Notes under the pieces: model-generated
The model's database searches: none
The model's input: only the letters and a program-made list of their open reading frames with translations
Told to the model about the DNA's origin: nothing
NCBI RefSeq assembly: GCF_003048675.2
Contig: NZ_CP060707.1
Span: forward strand, 682,001 to 746,000
Length of the DNA: 64,000 nucleotides
Source of the DNA: Campylobacter concisus
GTDB taxonomy: Bacteria; Campylobacterota; Campylobacteria; Campylobacterales; Campylobacteraceae
Direction of reading: 5' to 3'
Program-made: the position numbers and the translations under genes
Shown here: positions 35,343 to 48,462 of the stretch, piece by piece
How positions within the stretch are numbered: position 1 is the first letter of the stretch
How the letters are laid out: each line of letters begins with the position of its first letter

Positions 35343-36635
35343 GTGAAATTTTTTGACTTAGCACAAAACAAAACGAGTGTGAAGCAGGAATTTGGAGCGG
35401 GACTTACGACATTTTTAGCGATGATGTATATCGTGCCGGTAAATGCGATCATTATGAGCAAAACTGGCATGCCTTATGAGGCACTAATCACTGCAACAGC
35501 GCTAATTACCATATTTTCTACGATATTAAATGGTCTTTGGGCAAACACGCCAGTTGCGATGAGCGTTGGCATGGGGCTTAACGCCTACTTTACATTTGGT
35601 CTTTGCATCGGTATGAAAGTGCCTTGGCAAACGGCTCTTGGCGTTGTTTTCTTAAGTGGCGTGATATTTGTCGTCTTGTCTTTTACAAATTTTAGAATGT
35701 GGATAATAAGATCCATCCCACTTGATCTAAGAAGAGCGATAAGCGCTGGTATAGGCACATTTATCAGCTTTGTTGCATTTCAGCAAATGGGTTTTATCGT
35801 AAATAACGATGCGGTTTTAGTTGGCATAGGAAATTTCAAAGATCCAAACGTACTTCTTGGCGTTTTGGGGTTATTTTTGGTTGTTTGCTTTTGGGCGTGG
35901 AAGATAAAGGGTGCATTTATCCTAGCTGTGCTTGCTACTTCAGTGATAGCTTGGGTGCTTGGCATCGCTCCTCATCCAAAAGAAATTTTCTCAACTCCAG
36001 CCTCTATCTCTCCGATATTTTTAGAGCTTGATATAAAAGGTGCGTTTAGCCTAGCCTTGCTACCAGTTGTTATCACGTTTTTTGTGACTGATCTTTTTGA
36101 CTCGATAGGCACGCTAGCTGGCGTTGGCACGAGGGCTGGGATATTTGACGAAAACAAAAAAGATGGCGTCGTAAAACTTGAAAAAACTCTTGAAGCTGAC
36201 GCTGTTGCTACCGCAGCTGGCTCGCTTGTAGGTGTAAGTACGACCACATCGTTTGTAGAAAGCGCTAGTGGCGTAGAAGAGGGCGGTAGGACTGGTCTAA
36301 CGGCTGTATTTTGTGGGCTTTTATTTATACTTACATTATTTATGTTGCCACTTTTTAAAGCGATCCCTGGTAACGCCATCTATCCGATCCTTGTAATGGT
36401 TGGCGTGCTTATGTTTGCTGAGCTTGCTAGTATAAATTTCAAAGATCCAGCCATCGCCGTTGCGACATTTTTCATAGTTGTGCTCATCCCGCTTACTTAC
36501 TCGATCACAAATGGCCTTGCATTTGGATTTATGTCATACGTCATAGTTAAGCTCATAAAGAGAGAATTTAGCGATATAAATTTAGGTGTAGTCGTGCTAG
36601 CGCTCATTAGTTTTATCGTATTTTTAGTGCATTGA
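35343..36635 (+). CDS. Guanine/hypoxanthine permease (AzgA-like NCS2 family)
   Basis: 430-residue inner-membrane purine-proton symporter. The start is GTG at 35343, with AAAGGAG upstream. Signatures: QEFGAGLTTFLAMMYIVPVNAIIMSKTG (in parts), the FFVTDLFDSIGTLAGVGTRAG segment in the middle and EADAVATAAGSLVGVSTTTSFVESASGVEEGGRTG (in parts), which mark the AzgA/PbuG/PbuO branch. Followed 12 nt later by a phosphoribosyltransferase gene, together a purine uptake and salvage pair. Exact base specificity unproven. Confidence 0.9.
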   Translation: MKFFDLAQNKTSVKQEFGAGLTTFLAMMYIVPVNAIIMSKTGMPYEALITATALITIFSTILNGLWANTPVAMSVGMGLNAYFTFGLCIGMKVPWQTALGVVFLSGVIFVVLSFTNFRMWIIRSIPLDLRRAISAGIGTFISFVAFQQMGFIVNNDAVLVGIGNFKDPNVLLGVLGLFLVVCFWAWKIKGAFILAVLATSVIAWVLGIAPHPKEIFSTPASISPIFLELDIKGAFSLALLPVVITFFVTDLFDSIGTLAGVGTRAGIFDENKKDGVVKLEKTLEADAVATAAGSLVGVSTTTSFVESASGVEEGGRTGLTAVFCGLLFILTLFMLPLFKAIPGNAIYPILVMVGVLMFAELASINFKDPAIAVATFFIVVLIPLTYSITNGLAFGFMSYVIVKLIKREFSDINLGVVVLALISFIVFLVH

Positions 36636-36647
36636 TAAGGATTAAAG

Positions 36648-37088
36648 ATGATATTTTATAGCTACGATGAATTTGCCGTTGATGCTAAAAAGATGGCAAA
36701 ACAGATAAAAGATGAGTTTGATCCAGAGGTAATACTAGCTGTGGCAAGAGGCGGTCTAACGCTTGGTCACTCGCTAGCTGTTGCGCTTGAAAATAGAAAT
36801 TTATTTACTTTAAATTCTATCCACTACGAGGATACAAACAAGCTTGATACGATACAAATTTTTAATGTGCCAGATCTTAGCAGATACACTAAAATTTTGC
36901 TTGTTGATGACATCATCGATAGCGGCGAGAGCATGGTTGAGATAAAAAGAGAGCTGCTTAAACGCTATCCAAATTTAGATATAAAGATAGCTACTGTATT
37001 TTATAAAGAGAAGGCTCTGCTTTTGCCTGAATTTAAAGTAAAAGAGGCTCATGACTGGGTTGAGTTTTTCTGGGATATACATATTTAA
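36648..37088 (+). CDS. Purine phosphoribosyltransferase (xanthine/guanine type)
   Basis: 146 residues with a type I PRTase fold: VILAVARGGLTLGHSLA near residue 28 (XGPRT-like) and the PRPP loop ILLVDDIIDSGESM at about 86-99. Ends EFFWDIHI. Converts a purine base and PRPP to the nucleotide in the cytoplasm. It follows the permease by 12 nt. Whether xanthine, guanine or hypoxanthine is preferred cannot be told. Confidence 0.88.
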   Translation: MIFYSYDEFAVDAKKMAKQIKDEFDPEVILAVARGGLTLGHSLAVALENRNLFTLNSIHYEDTNKLDTIQIFNVPDLSRYTKILLVDDIIDSGESMVEIKRELLKRYPNLDIKIATVFYKEKALLLPEFKVKEAHDWVEFFWDIHI

Positions 37089-37097
37089 GGGCGCGAT

Positions 37098-38315
37098 TTG
37101 TTAGAAAGAGTTAGAGAATTTGCTAGCAGGCACATTGCTTTTAGCGTATTTTTGATATGTTTGATTGATTTTGTATTTCTACTTTATGCGGCAAATTCTC
37201 TTAGTATAAGCTACAATGAGGCTGAAATTTTCTTTCAAAAGCACAGCCTTCTTGGCTACATCTTAAAACTAAGCGCCCATTTTTTTGGTCAAAATGACCT
37301 TGCTGTGCGAGGCGTGATGATCTTTTTTCACATCGCAAGCGTGGTTTTGATGTATAAGGTGAGCAAATTTTACATCAAGCTTGAGTTTGACAGGATCGTA
37401 GCGGTCCTACTTTTTGTGCTACTTCCTGGCACGCTAGCTTCAGCCCTTATCATAAATAACGCCGGAATTTGCATCACTCTAGCGCTTTTGTGCATATATC
37501 TTTTCCATATTAAAAAGAAAATTTTATTTAGTCTCTTTTTCTGCCTAGCCTTTTTCATAGATGGCGATTTTTTGATATTTTATGCAGGTTTTTTTATATT
37601 TGCACTTTATAAAAGAAAGCCGCCACTTGCATGGCTCAGCGCCATTTTATTTTTGCTGACACTTTACTTTTTTGGCTTTGAAACAAATGGCAGACCAAGT
37701 GGGCATTTTATCGATACTTTTGGCATATTTGCTGCTGTATTTTCGCCATTTGTCTTTATCTTTTTTGTATATACGATTTATAGAATTTGGGTTAAGGAAA
37801 AGAAGGATCTTTTGTGGTTTATCGCTATTTGCTCATTTTGCTTTTGTATGATAGTCTCTGTGCGCCAAAGGCTGGAGCTTGAGCAGTTTTTGCCATTTTG
37901 CGTGATCGCAACGCCACTTATGGTAAGAGTTTTTTTCAACTCTTATCGCGTGAGACTGCCAAAATTTAGAAAAGGACACAAAATTTGCACTGGCTTAGTG
38001 ATGCTTTTTTTGGTATTTAACTGGTCAGCGATCATCTTTAATCAAATTTTTTACCTCTTTTTAAACGATCCTACAAAACATCTCACTTATAAATTTGATG
38101 TAGCAAAAGAGCTTGCAGATAAGCTAAAAGAGGCTGGAGTGCAAGATATAGCGACCGAAGATACAAGGCTTGCACTAAGGCTTAAATTTTATGGGATAAA
38201 AACAAAAAGCTACTCTAAAAATTTATTATCAAGTGCCGATTTAGATGAGAAGTCAAAATTTAGTATAGAAAAAATGGGAAAAGTAGTTGCAAATTTCAAT
38301 ATCAAGGAACGATAA
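37098..38315 (+). CDS. GT39/ArnT-like membrane glycosyltransferase family protein
   Basis: 405 residues with about ten hydrophobic helices and a soluble C-terminal tail (about 330-405). The first periplasmic loop, SISYNEAEIFFQ near residue 37, places acidic residues where GT-C transferases (PMT/ArnT type) have their catalytic acid. Donor and acceptor unknown; a polyprenyl-phosphate sugar donor would be usual. The start is TTG at 37098, with AAGGG seven bases upstream. It lies 9 nt after the PRTase gene and 3 nt before the pseudopilin gene. Confidence 0.75.
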   Translation: MLERVREFASRHIAFSVFLICLIDFVFLLYAANSLSISYNEAEIFFQKHSLLGYILKLSAHFFGQNDLAVRGVMIFFHIASVVLMYKVSKFYIKLEFDRIVAVLLFVLLPGTLASALIINNAGICITLALLCIYLFHIKKKILFSLFFCLAFFIDGDFLIFYAGFFIFALYKRKPPLAWLSAILFLLTLYFFGFETNGRPSGHFIDTFGIFAAVFSPFVFIFFVYTIYRIWVKEKKDLLWFIAICSFCFCMIVSVRQRLELEQFLPFCVIATPLMVRVFFNSYRVRLPKFRKGHKICTGLVMLFLVFNWSAIIFNQIFYLFLNDPTKHLTYKFDVAKELADKLKEAGVQDIATEDTRLALRLKFYGIKTKSYSKNLLSSADLDEKSKFSIEKMGKVVANFNIKER

Positions 38316-38318
38316 TCT

Positions 38319-39005
38319 ATGAAAAAAAGAGCTTTTACGATGATAGAGCTTGTTTTTGTTATTGTTGTTGTTGGAATTTTAGCTGCCATTATGATCCCAA
38401 AACTAAATAGAAATGCCTCAAGAGAAGCCGCAAATCAGATCCTAACTCATATAAGATATACTCAACACCTTGCTATGCAGGATGATAAGTATTCTATCAC
38501 TGAAAAAGGATGGGCAAAACAGCGCTGGACGATAGCTTTTGCTAAAGATAAAGTAGATAGTTGTTCGGTTGATAAAAATAATGAGCTAACTTGGAAATAT
38601 AGTGTTTATTATGATAAAAGTATGACCGGAAATCCAAATTCGCAAGATGAGTTTGCAAGTGATATTTATAAGACTGGAAAGTTACTAACAGCTGGCTGGA
38701 GTGGTATGTCAGGTGGTGACTGCAAAAAGATAAACAAAGAGCTAAATATAGAAAAAAGATTTGGCATAATAGATGTAACTCTATCTGGTGGATGTGTAAA
38801 AGGTAAGGCAAATAAAAAAGTAGCCTTTGATGAGATGGGACGACCGATGTGGACAATAAGCACAGTTGGTGGTGGTTTAAAGCGACCATACGATAGACTT
38901 GTTAAAAAAGATTGCAGTATAACAATAACTGATAAACGTGGCAATCAAACGACCATTACTATAGAAAAAGAAAGCGGCTTTGCATCTATAAAAGAAAATA
39001 GTTAA
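38319..39005 (+). CDS. Type II/IV pseudopilin-like protein
   Basis: 228 residues. The N-terminus MKKRAFTMIELVFVIVVVG continues as a long hydrophobic helix with Glu at +5 after a predicted cut between Ala5 and Phe6. Most prepilins have Gly at -1, so Ala is less usual. The rest is a Cys-containing globular domain (DSCSVDK, GDCKKIN, GGCVKGK, KDCSITI), with four Cys that may form two disulfides. Ribosome-binding site CAAGGAA. The prepilin peptidase gene at 49483 could process it. No other secretion or pilus gene is adjacent. Confidence 0.82.
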   Translation: MKKRAFTMIELVFVIVVVGILAAIMIPKLNRNASREAANQILTHIRYTQHLAMQDDKYSITEKGWAKQRWTIAFAKDKVDSCSVDKNNELTWKYSVYYDKSMTGNPNSQDEFASDIYKTGKLLTAGWSGMSGGDCKKINKELNIEKRFGIIDVTLSGGCVKGKANKKVAFDEMGRPMWTISTVGGGLKRPYDRLVKKDCSITITDKRGNQTTITIEKESGFASIKENS

Positions 39006-39371
39006 ATTTGATTAAAAATTTATAGTTTTTATTTTTTAAAAAAGTTGCCATTTTTTAATCTGTATTTAAGCATCACTTCTATATACTTCACTTTCTGTTT
39101 TGCAGAACGCAGAGCAGAAAGTTCTTTTAACTTACAATTGTTAAACTATTAGTCAATCTTTGAAATCTAAACAAGTGATCGATTGAGCCAGTCTATTATG
39201 ATTAAATAATAGATTAGACAAACTAATATAAAAACTAAAAGTTTTTTTGATTAAAAACTTCATAATAAATACTAAAAGCAATTTTAGTAAAAACATTATT
39301 ACTAGATTGCATTAGCAATCTTAGTCTTTAGTGTTGCTTCTTAGTAAAGCTCTGCTTTACGCTAAAGAATG
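39006..39371 (+). other. Leader region of the rRNA operon
   Basis: 366 nt without a gene. It holds inverted repeats: ACTTTCTG/CAGAAAGT at 39090-39122, possibly the terminator of the pseudopilin run or part of the leader; AGATTGC/GCAATCT at 39304-39321; and GTAAAGC/GCTTTAC at 39344-39360. It also has the 5' arm of the 16S processing stem (39151-39187). A TATACT at 39082-39087 is a possible promoter -10, with no convincing -35. Confidence 0.6.
39151..39187 (+). other. 5' arm of the 16S rRNA processing stem
   Basis: This stretch is complementary, with few mismatches, to 40935-40970 beyond the 3' end of 16S. Together they would close a helix of about 35 pairs around 16S rRNA, the structure cut by RNase III in bacterial pre-rRNA. 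Confidence 0.7.
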
Positions 39372-39374
39372 TTA

Positions 39375-40885
<1,511 letters not shown>

Positions 40886-40934
40886 TAGAGTACATATAGA
40901 TATTCTCTCACAAGATATCTATAAGAAAGATATT

Positions 40935-40970
40935 CTCAATCATCCTTGTTTAGTTTTGAAAGATTGATAG
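40935..40970 (+). other. 3' arm of the 16S rRNA processing stem
   Basis: Partner of 39151-39187. It lies between the 16S 3' end and tRNA-Ile, after a small hairpin (TATAGATAT/ATATCTATA) that follows 16S. Confidence 0.7.
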
Positions 40971-40978
40971 ACCTATAG

Positions 40979-41055
40979 GGGCCTATAGCTCAGCTGGTTA
41001 GAGTGCACCCCTGATAAGGGTGAGGTCACAAGTTCAAGTCTTGTTAGGCCCACCA
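40979..41055 (+). tRNA. tRNA-Ile (anticodon GAT)
   Basis: A 77-nt cloverleaf in the 16S-23S spacer. GGGCCTA pairs with TAGGCCC, the anticodon stem CACCC/GGGTG holds loop CTGATAA, and CCA is encoded. Confidence 0.96.
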
Positions 41056-41067
41056 GAGAATTTAATT

Positions 41068-41143
41068 GGGGAATTAGCTCAGCTGGGAGAGCGCCTGCTT
41101 TGCACGCAGGAGGTCAGCGGTTCGATCCCGCTATTCTCCACCA
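41068..41143 (+). tRNA. tRNA-Ala (anticodon TGC)
   Basis: A 76-nt cloverleaf 12 nt after tRNA-Ile. GGGGAAT pairs with ATTCTCC, the anticodon stem CCTGC/GCAGG holds loop TTTGCAC, and CCA is encoded. Confidence 0.96.
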
Positions 41144-41578
41144 TAAAATAGTTTAACAGTAAAAGTCTATATTAAGTGTTTTTAGAAACATTTACTTTAG
41201 ACTTTTAAGCGTACTTAATCTTTATTGATGACAAAGTTGCCGAAAGCAACTTTGTGCTTTAGGGGTTTCTAAAGGGTGTAACTCTTTGGTCGTAAAGACT
41301 AGCTTGCTAGTCTGCGAAGTCTAAATGTTCTTTTAATTAATATTGTTAATAGTCACAAGCAAGTTTTAAAAACAATTTTACAGGACTTGTTAAAGATTTA
41401 AATTTCTATCATCTTTGCATTTAATGCAAAAGTTTGACATCACAATCTATTTAGGATTTAAAACTTATCTAAATAGTAGTCAATGCTTTCCGTCTTGAGA
41501 GCTAGAATTTAAATGTAGTAACATAAAGTTATCTTTAACAAGGAAGTGATGCGAATTAGAATAATCTAATATAGAAAA
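41144..41578 (+). other. tRNA-Ala to 23S spacer with several hairpins
   Basis: 435 nt without a gene. Stable hairpins: AAAAGTCTA/TAGACTTTT with an inner helix at 41161-41206; CAAAGTTGC-CGAAA-GCAACTTTG at 41232-41254; and an 18-base palindrome at 41296-41313. The last part holds the 5' arm of the 23S processing stem. Confidence 0.7.
41529..41552 (+). other. 5' arm of the 23S rRNA processing stem
   Basis: 24 bases complementary to 44490-44513, with one G-T pair and no mismatch. The two arms bracket 23S rRNA and match the RNase III stem of bacterial pre-23S. Confidence 0.85.
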
Positions 41579-44484
<2,906 letters not shown>

Positions 44485-44489
44485 AATAA

Positions 44490-44513
44490 GCATCACTTCC
44501 TTGTTAAGGATAA
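44490..44513 (+). other. 3' arm of the 23S rRNA processing stem
   Basis: Partner of 41529-41552, starting about 5 nt after the estimated 3' end of 23S rRNA. Confidence 0.85.
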
Positions 44514-44615
44514 AAACTTAATAAGATATGTTTTTACAAAACTTTGTTTATGACTTTTAACTTTATTTAGTAGTGTTAAATAAGAGATTTAGCTAATATA
44601 TCTTTTATTTAACAC

Positions 44616-44735
44616 TGCCCGTGACTATACAGACGAGGAAACGCCTTGCTCCATCTCGAACCAAGAAGCTAAGCTCGTCCTGGCTGATGATACTCTCCCT
44701 TACTGGGATGTTGGAAAAGTAGGTCGTTGCGGGCT
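44616..44735 (+). rRNA. rrf: 5S ribosomal RNA
   Basis: About 120 nt. The ends TGCCCGTGAC and GTTGCGGGCT pair to form helix I, and the central CCATCTCGAACCAAGAAG-type loop is present. Last gene of the rRNA operon. Confidence 0.93.
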
Positions 44736-45411
44736 TTGTTGTTTATCTGCTTTAATTCTTATATTATTAATTCTGGTTTTTATTAGTGATACTTTCTATT
44801 TAAGTATAAAATATTGGTTTGTACTTTTTTAATTAGTTTTTATTGATTAAATGTAGTGTTTTTTATATTTGTTTTTATGTTATAGGGTTACCTAAATCGC
44901 ATTATTTTAAGCTAAAATAAAAATCTCTAAAATTTAGATATATTTTGGCATATTTACATTTACTTGTAGTAGCAAGATATAAAGTTTCAGTTGAAGATTT
45001 ATATACCATTTATGTAAAATTACTATTAGTGCAAATTTATTTTTTAGAAGGTCTTATGCTCTAGTAAGCCTTGATTATTCAGGCATATTTCTAATAATCA
45101 GATTAAATTTACATTTTTATATAGTTTGTTAAACCTTAAATAATGTATTATTGGTTTATTTTTAAAACAACCTTTTAGCTATTTAAAACATATGTCTTTT
45201 ACTATTAAATTTTAGCATACTAATTTTCAAAACTTTACAAAAAATGAATTTTGTTTATTCCTAGAAATTTTATTTTTTATATTTCTGATATTACATTGCT
45301 ATTATTTAAATAATTTATTCTTAACTTCTAATAATTTTTATAGTTTGATCGATTAATAATAAAATTATAATAAAAAAATATACTTAACTTATTGGTTTTA
45401 TAGTTATGAAT
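44736..45411. other. AT-rich gap after the rRNA operon
   Basis: 676 nt, very AT-rich. I find no convincing open frame, tRNA or strong terminator; after 5S there is only a T-rich stretch. Weak TATAAT-like words occur, as expected by composition. Confidence 0.6.
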
Positions 45412-46218
45412 TTATTTTACTTTGTTGTTATTTTTTATACATTTTGCATGAAGCTCGTCACTTAAGAACTCCGGTTTGATCTCGCAAAGTTCTATTTCTT
45501 GGTAGCTCTCACCAAATGCTTTTGGGTTGACAAGCAAATTCATATAGTACTTTGCAGAATAAAGGCTTTTTAGATTCTGCTGTACAAAGAAATTATCAAG
45601 TCCAGCAAATTCATAATCATATTGTCTTATCTTTTCAAGGATACTTACGATCGGATGTTTGTCCATCTTTTCTGATTTAGTCAGCACAGTGTGTAGGCTT
45701 TTCCAAAAGTCGTCTTTGGCGATAATATATTGTTTATATGATTCGTTTCCAAAAAGTGCTATTTCTTTGGCTTTTTTAGTATCTTTTGGGCTATTATTCT
45801 CAATATACCCAAGTTTATTTTGTATGATAAAAAGCTCATTTGTGTGTCCACAAGAAGCGTCTTTGCAAACTCTTAAATTCTTGTATCCTTGTAGTGTTTT
45901 AAGATAATCATTGCCAGACACGGCAAGTTTTAAAAGGTAGGACACTCTGTCATTCCATTTTTGTAAGTAGAGTCTGTCTAATGTTTTTTGGTTTTTACCA
46001 TCGGTTTCTATATATGTTCCAGCATATTTTATCCGTTCGGTTGCCAAAAAGATATCTAAAAATTCTTTTTGCTTTTCCGAAGATAGTTGTTTTAGTTCGG
46101 TTAAATTTGTAATTTTTTCTTGTAACTCTTTTGCCTTTGTGTCAAGTTCTATTACTTTATCAGAAGCAAATAAAGTGCTAAGTAATACAAAAGTTATTAT
46201 CAAGAATATTCTTTTCAT
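45412..46218 (-). CDS. Hypothetical secreted protein
   Basis: 268 residues, not recognised. A signal peptide (cut near TLFASD) leads to an almost fully helical, Lys-rich protein. Residues 25-60 look like a coiled coil (VIELDTKAKELQEKITNLTEL, in parts), followed by a domain with two Cys in VCKDASCGHT (about 117-124) and two more near the end (ELCEIKPEF, HAKCIKN). AAAGGATACAAT precedes the ATG. It stands alone between the AT-rich gap after rRNA and the J-domain gene, and its composition is also AT-rich. Confidence 0.75.
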   Translation of the reverse strand: MKRIFLIITFVLLSTLFASDKVIELDTKAKELQEKITNLTELKQLSSEKQKEFLDIFLATERIKYAGTYIETDGKNQKTLDRLYLQKWNDRVSYLLKLAVSGNDYLKTLQGYKNLRVCKDASCGHTNELFIIQNKLGYIENNSPKDTKKAKEIALFGNESYKQYIIAKDDFWKSLHTVLTKSEKMDKHPIVSILEKIRQYDYEFAGLDNFFVQQNLKSLYSAKYYMNLLVNPKAFGESYQEIELCEIKPEFLSDELHAKCIKNNNKVK

Positions 46219-46441
46219 ATTGTATCCTTTAAAATTTTTATGCTAAGAATACCAATTCTGTTAGGGTGGCGCAATAAATTTGCATTGCAAAAAGCAAATT
46301 TATCAAATTACATCTTTAAAGTCAAACTAAGTATCCTAATTTGCATTGTGGCTAACTTATTTTTGTAGTTCTTATATATTTTTTAATTAGTTGATTTTAG
46401 CCTTTTAAATATATTTTTCAAATTTTAATTTTTAAAACCTT

Positions 46442-47266
46442 TTATCCTACCTTTATAAAATTCTCTTGGTTTTTAAAAAATGGTTTTAGTGCCTCATAAG
46501 CTGCTTGGATCTTTTTAAATTTAGTGTTATACTCGTTTTTGATGCTTTCGCTCTTGTTTGAGTGTCTATCTGGGTGGTAAATTTTAGCAAGGGCTAGGTA
46601 GCTATCTCTTACGGCTTCAAAGCTATCATTGTTTGAGCAGCCTAAAATTTCAAAATTTTCTTCTAGTAAATTTGCCAAAGCGCTGAAGCGACTTTTAAAT
46701 TTGGCTGAGTTTTGGATCTTGTAGTTTCTCTTGAATTCTTTAAATTTGACTTCATTGTAGTTAAAATTTACTATAAATTTTAGATGTTCGCGTCTTGAAA
46801 TGATCTCTTCTATCAAGTCAAAGTCGCTATCTTTTTTTATTTTTAGGCTAAATTTATGATTTTTTTCATCAAATTTAGACTCATTGCCTTTAAAATTTTG
46901 CAAAATGTAGCTAGCAAAAGCTCTTGGAGTATTGTTTAGCGTAAAGATCATCTCGTCATTAAAAAAATCTATGTCGATATTGTAGATGTTTGTTAGGGCG
47001 TTTCTTTGCACTAAAGATAGTTTTATGGTTTTGTATTTTGCAAAGGTCACGTCAAGCTCGTTGCCCTGTTTTTCGTAGAGTTTTTTTATAAATTTTAAGA
47101 AGCATTTTCGTTGCGGGATCTCGCTCTCTTCGTAAAAAGAGATGATCTTGTCTTTGTTTGCTAGGGTTTTTGTGAAATTTTTACTTATCAGTGCGCGAAG
47201 CTCGCAAAAAAGAGCATCGCTATCGGTTAAAATGCTTAAAGATTCTAAAGTTTGGGTTATATTCAT
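46442..47266 (-). CDS. Protein with C-terminal J domain (DnaJ-like)
   Basis: 274 residues from the ATG at 47266, where GGAG lies seven bases upstream; an ATG at 47278 is possible. The N-terminal 200 residues are of unknown fold and rich in Lys, Phe and Asn. The last 70 hold a J domain (NFEILGCSNNDSFEAVRDSYLALAKIYHPDRH, in parts) with the HPD tripeptide that stimulates Hsp70 ATPase. So it is probably a DnaK co-chaperone with a specialised client-binding part. There is no Gly/Phe region or zinc finger, so it is not DnaJ itself. Confidence 0.85.
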   Translation of the reverse strand: MNITQTLESLSILTDSDALFCELRALISKNFTKTLANKDKIISFYEESEIPQRKCFLKFIKKLYEKQGNELDVTFAKYKTIKLSLVQRNALTNIYNIDIDFFNDEMIFTLNNTPRAFASYILQNFKGNESKFDEKNHKFSLKIKKDSDFDLIEEIISRREHLKFIVNFNYNEVKFKEFKRNYKIQNSAKFKSRFSALANLLEENFEILGCSNNDSFEAVRDSYLALAKIYHPDRHSNKSESIKNEYNTKFKKIQAAYEALKPFFKNQENFIKVG

Positions 47267-47316
47267 GGGTTTCTCCATTCAAAATATCCCCATTTAAAGC
47301 AACTAGCGTTCCAAAG

Positions 47317-47502
47317 TTAAATTTTCCTGATATTGCTATCTTTTGTATATGCCAAAAACTCATCTTTTAGCTTTTGTTCTTTGTGTAAGATTGCCTCCTC
47401 TTTTGTGTGAGAAAGAGCCTCTTTTTGCGGCTTTTTAGCCACGCCTTGCTCTTTTGCAAGCTCTTTTTTGATCTCTTTTAGACTATCGAAAAAATCGTTC
47501 AT
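47317..47502 (-). CDS. Small charged protein of unknown function
   Basis: 61 residues, about half Lys and Glu, starting MNDFFDSLKEIKKELAKEQG. Probably helical and partly disordered. AAAAGGAG seven bases upstream supports the start, so it is likely real despite its size. It is upstream of the J-domain gene on the same strand, 50 nt away. Confidence 0.65.
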   Translation of the reverse strand: MNDFFDSLKEIKKELAKEQGVAKKPQKEALSHTKEEAILHKEQKLKDEFLAYTKDSNIRKI

Positions 47503-47611
47503 TTTTGCTCCTTTTGCACAAAGGATTTTACTAAAAAGGTTATAAATTTAAAATGAATACAATCTCTTTTTAAGGAAAGTTTGGTTAATATTACAACTTA
47601 ATTTTTCATGT

Positions 47612-47688
47612 GCGCTCGTAGCTCAGCTGGATAGAGCATTTGATTGCGGTTCAAAAGGTCAGAGATTCGAATTCTCTCGGGCGCACCA
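47612..47688 (+). tRNA. tRNA-Arg (anticodon GCG)
   Basis: A 77-nt cloverleaf. GCGCTCG pairs with CGGGCGC, the D arm is GCTC/GAGC, the anticodon stem TTTGA/TCAAA holds loop TTGCGGT, the T arm is AGAGA/TCTCT with TTCGAAT, and CCA is encoded. The anticodon is GCG, not the ACG (read as inosine) found in many bacteria. Confidence 0.92.
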
Positions 47689-47730
47689 TCCTTTTTCTCC
47701 CCAAATTTTATTTTCAGACCACTTTTTAGA

Positions 47731-48462
47731 TTAGTTAAATTTATAAAAAACTCTATTTAGATATAGCCCTTCAGCTGGTGCTGGTATGCGAGTTAGGGCA
47801 GGATGTCCATTTAGCGAAGCTTTGATGAGCTTGCTACCATCTTTTTGCTTTAGCGCTTTTAGTAAATTTGCAACCATGAGGCGTACCTGGCCACGCAAAA
47901 AACCATTTGCCTTAAAAACGATGATAGTTTGCTCTTTGTATGCGTAGCAAAATGCTTTGTAAATTTCGCGCACTGGGCTTTTTGTGTCGCTTCCAGTTTT
48001 CATATATGCGCTAAAATCATGCTCTCCGATAAAATTTCGCAAAATTTCATTTGCTATTTTGGTATCAAATTTAGGCAAAAAGACCTTGTAGTTTGAGCTA
48101 AAAACATCAAATTTGCCGTGATTTATCACATATCTATACGACCTTGCCACTGCGTCAAATCTCGCTTGAAAGCTATCATCTACTAAATTTATGCGTTTTA
48201 TGTGAATGCTTGGGTGCGCGTGGCGGTTTATAAGATCTTGTAAGCGTCTTAAATTTTTAAAGTGATCGCCGCAAATGACGCTTGAGCTTTGGTTGTTTGC
48301 GTGCACGCTTTTATCGGTGCGCGAGCTGGATACTACTCTTTCAAAAATGCCAACGTGAGCTAAGGCGCGCGCAAGCTCATCCTCTACGCCATTTTCGTGC
48401 GGCTGGGTCTGTGAGCCTTGAAATTTCGAGCCATCGTAGCTGTAGATTAGCTGAATTTTCAT
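47731..48462 (-). CDS. truA: tRNA pseudouridine(38-40) synthase
   Basis: 243 residues. Opening MKIQLIYSYDGSKFQGSQ, catalytic SSRTDKSVHA with the nucleophilic Asp near residue 50, then RYVINHG and the C-terminal NGFLRGQVRLMV. Modifies positions 38-40 of tRNA anticodon arms. It overlaps the YjgP/Q-like gene by 1 nt and ends the minus-strand run that starts at glmU. Confidence 0.94.
   Translation of the reverse strand: MKIQLIYSYDGSKFQGSQTQPHENGVEDELARALAHVGIFERVVSSSRTDKSVHANNQSSSVICGDHFKNLRRLQDLINRHAHPSIHIKRINLVDDSFQARFDAVARSYRYVINHGKFDVFSSNYKVFLPKFDTKIANEILRNFIGEHDFSAYMKTGSDTKSPVREIYKAFCYAYKEQTIIVFKANGFLRGQVRLMVANLLKALKQKDGSKLIKASLNGHPALTRIPAPAEGLYLNRVFYKFN

Noticed and set aside
41161-41313. 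Hairpins in the 16S-23S spacer as a repeat array or CRISPR
   Set aside because: The stems are different sequences, not copies of a repeat; they fit rRNA spacer structure.
46275-46302. TAAATTTGC/GCAAATTTA inverted repeat as terminator of the J-domain gene
   Set aside because: 140 nt after the stop and without a T tract on the minus strand.
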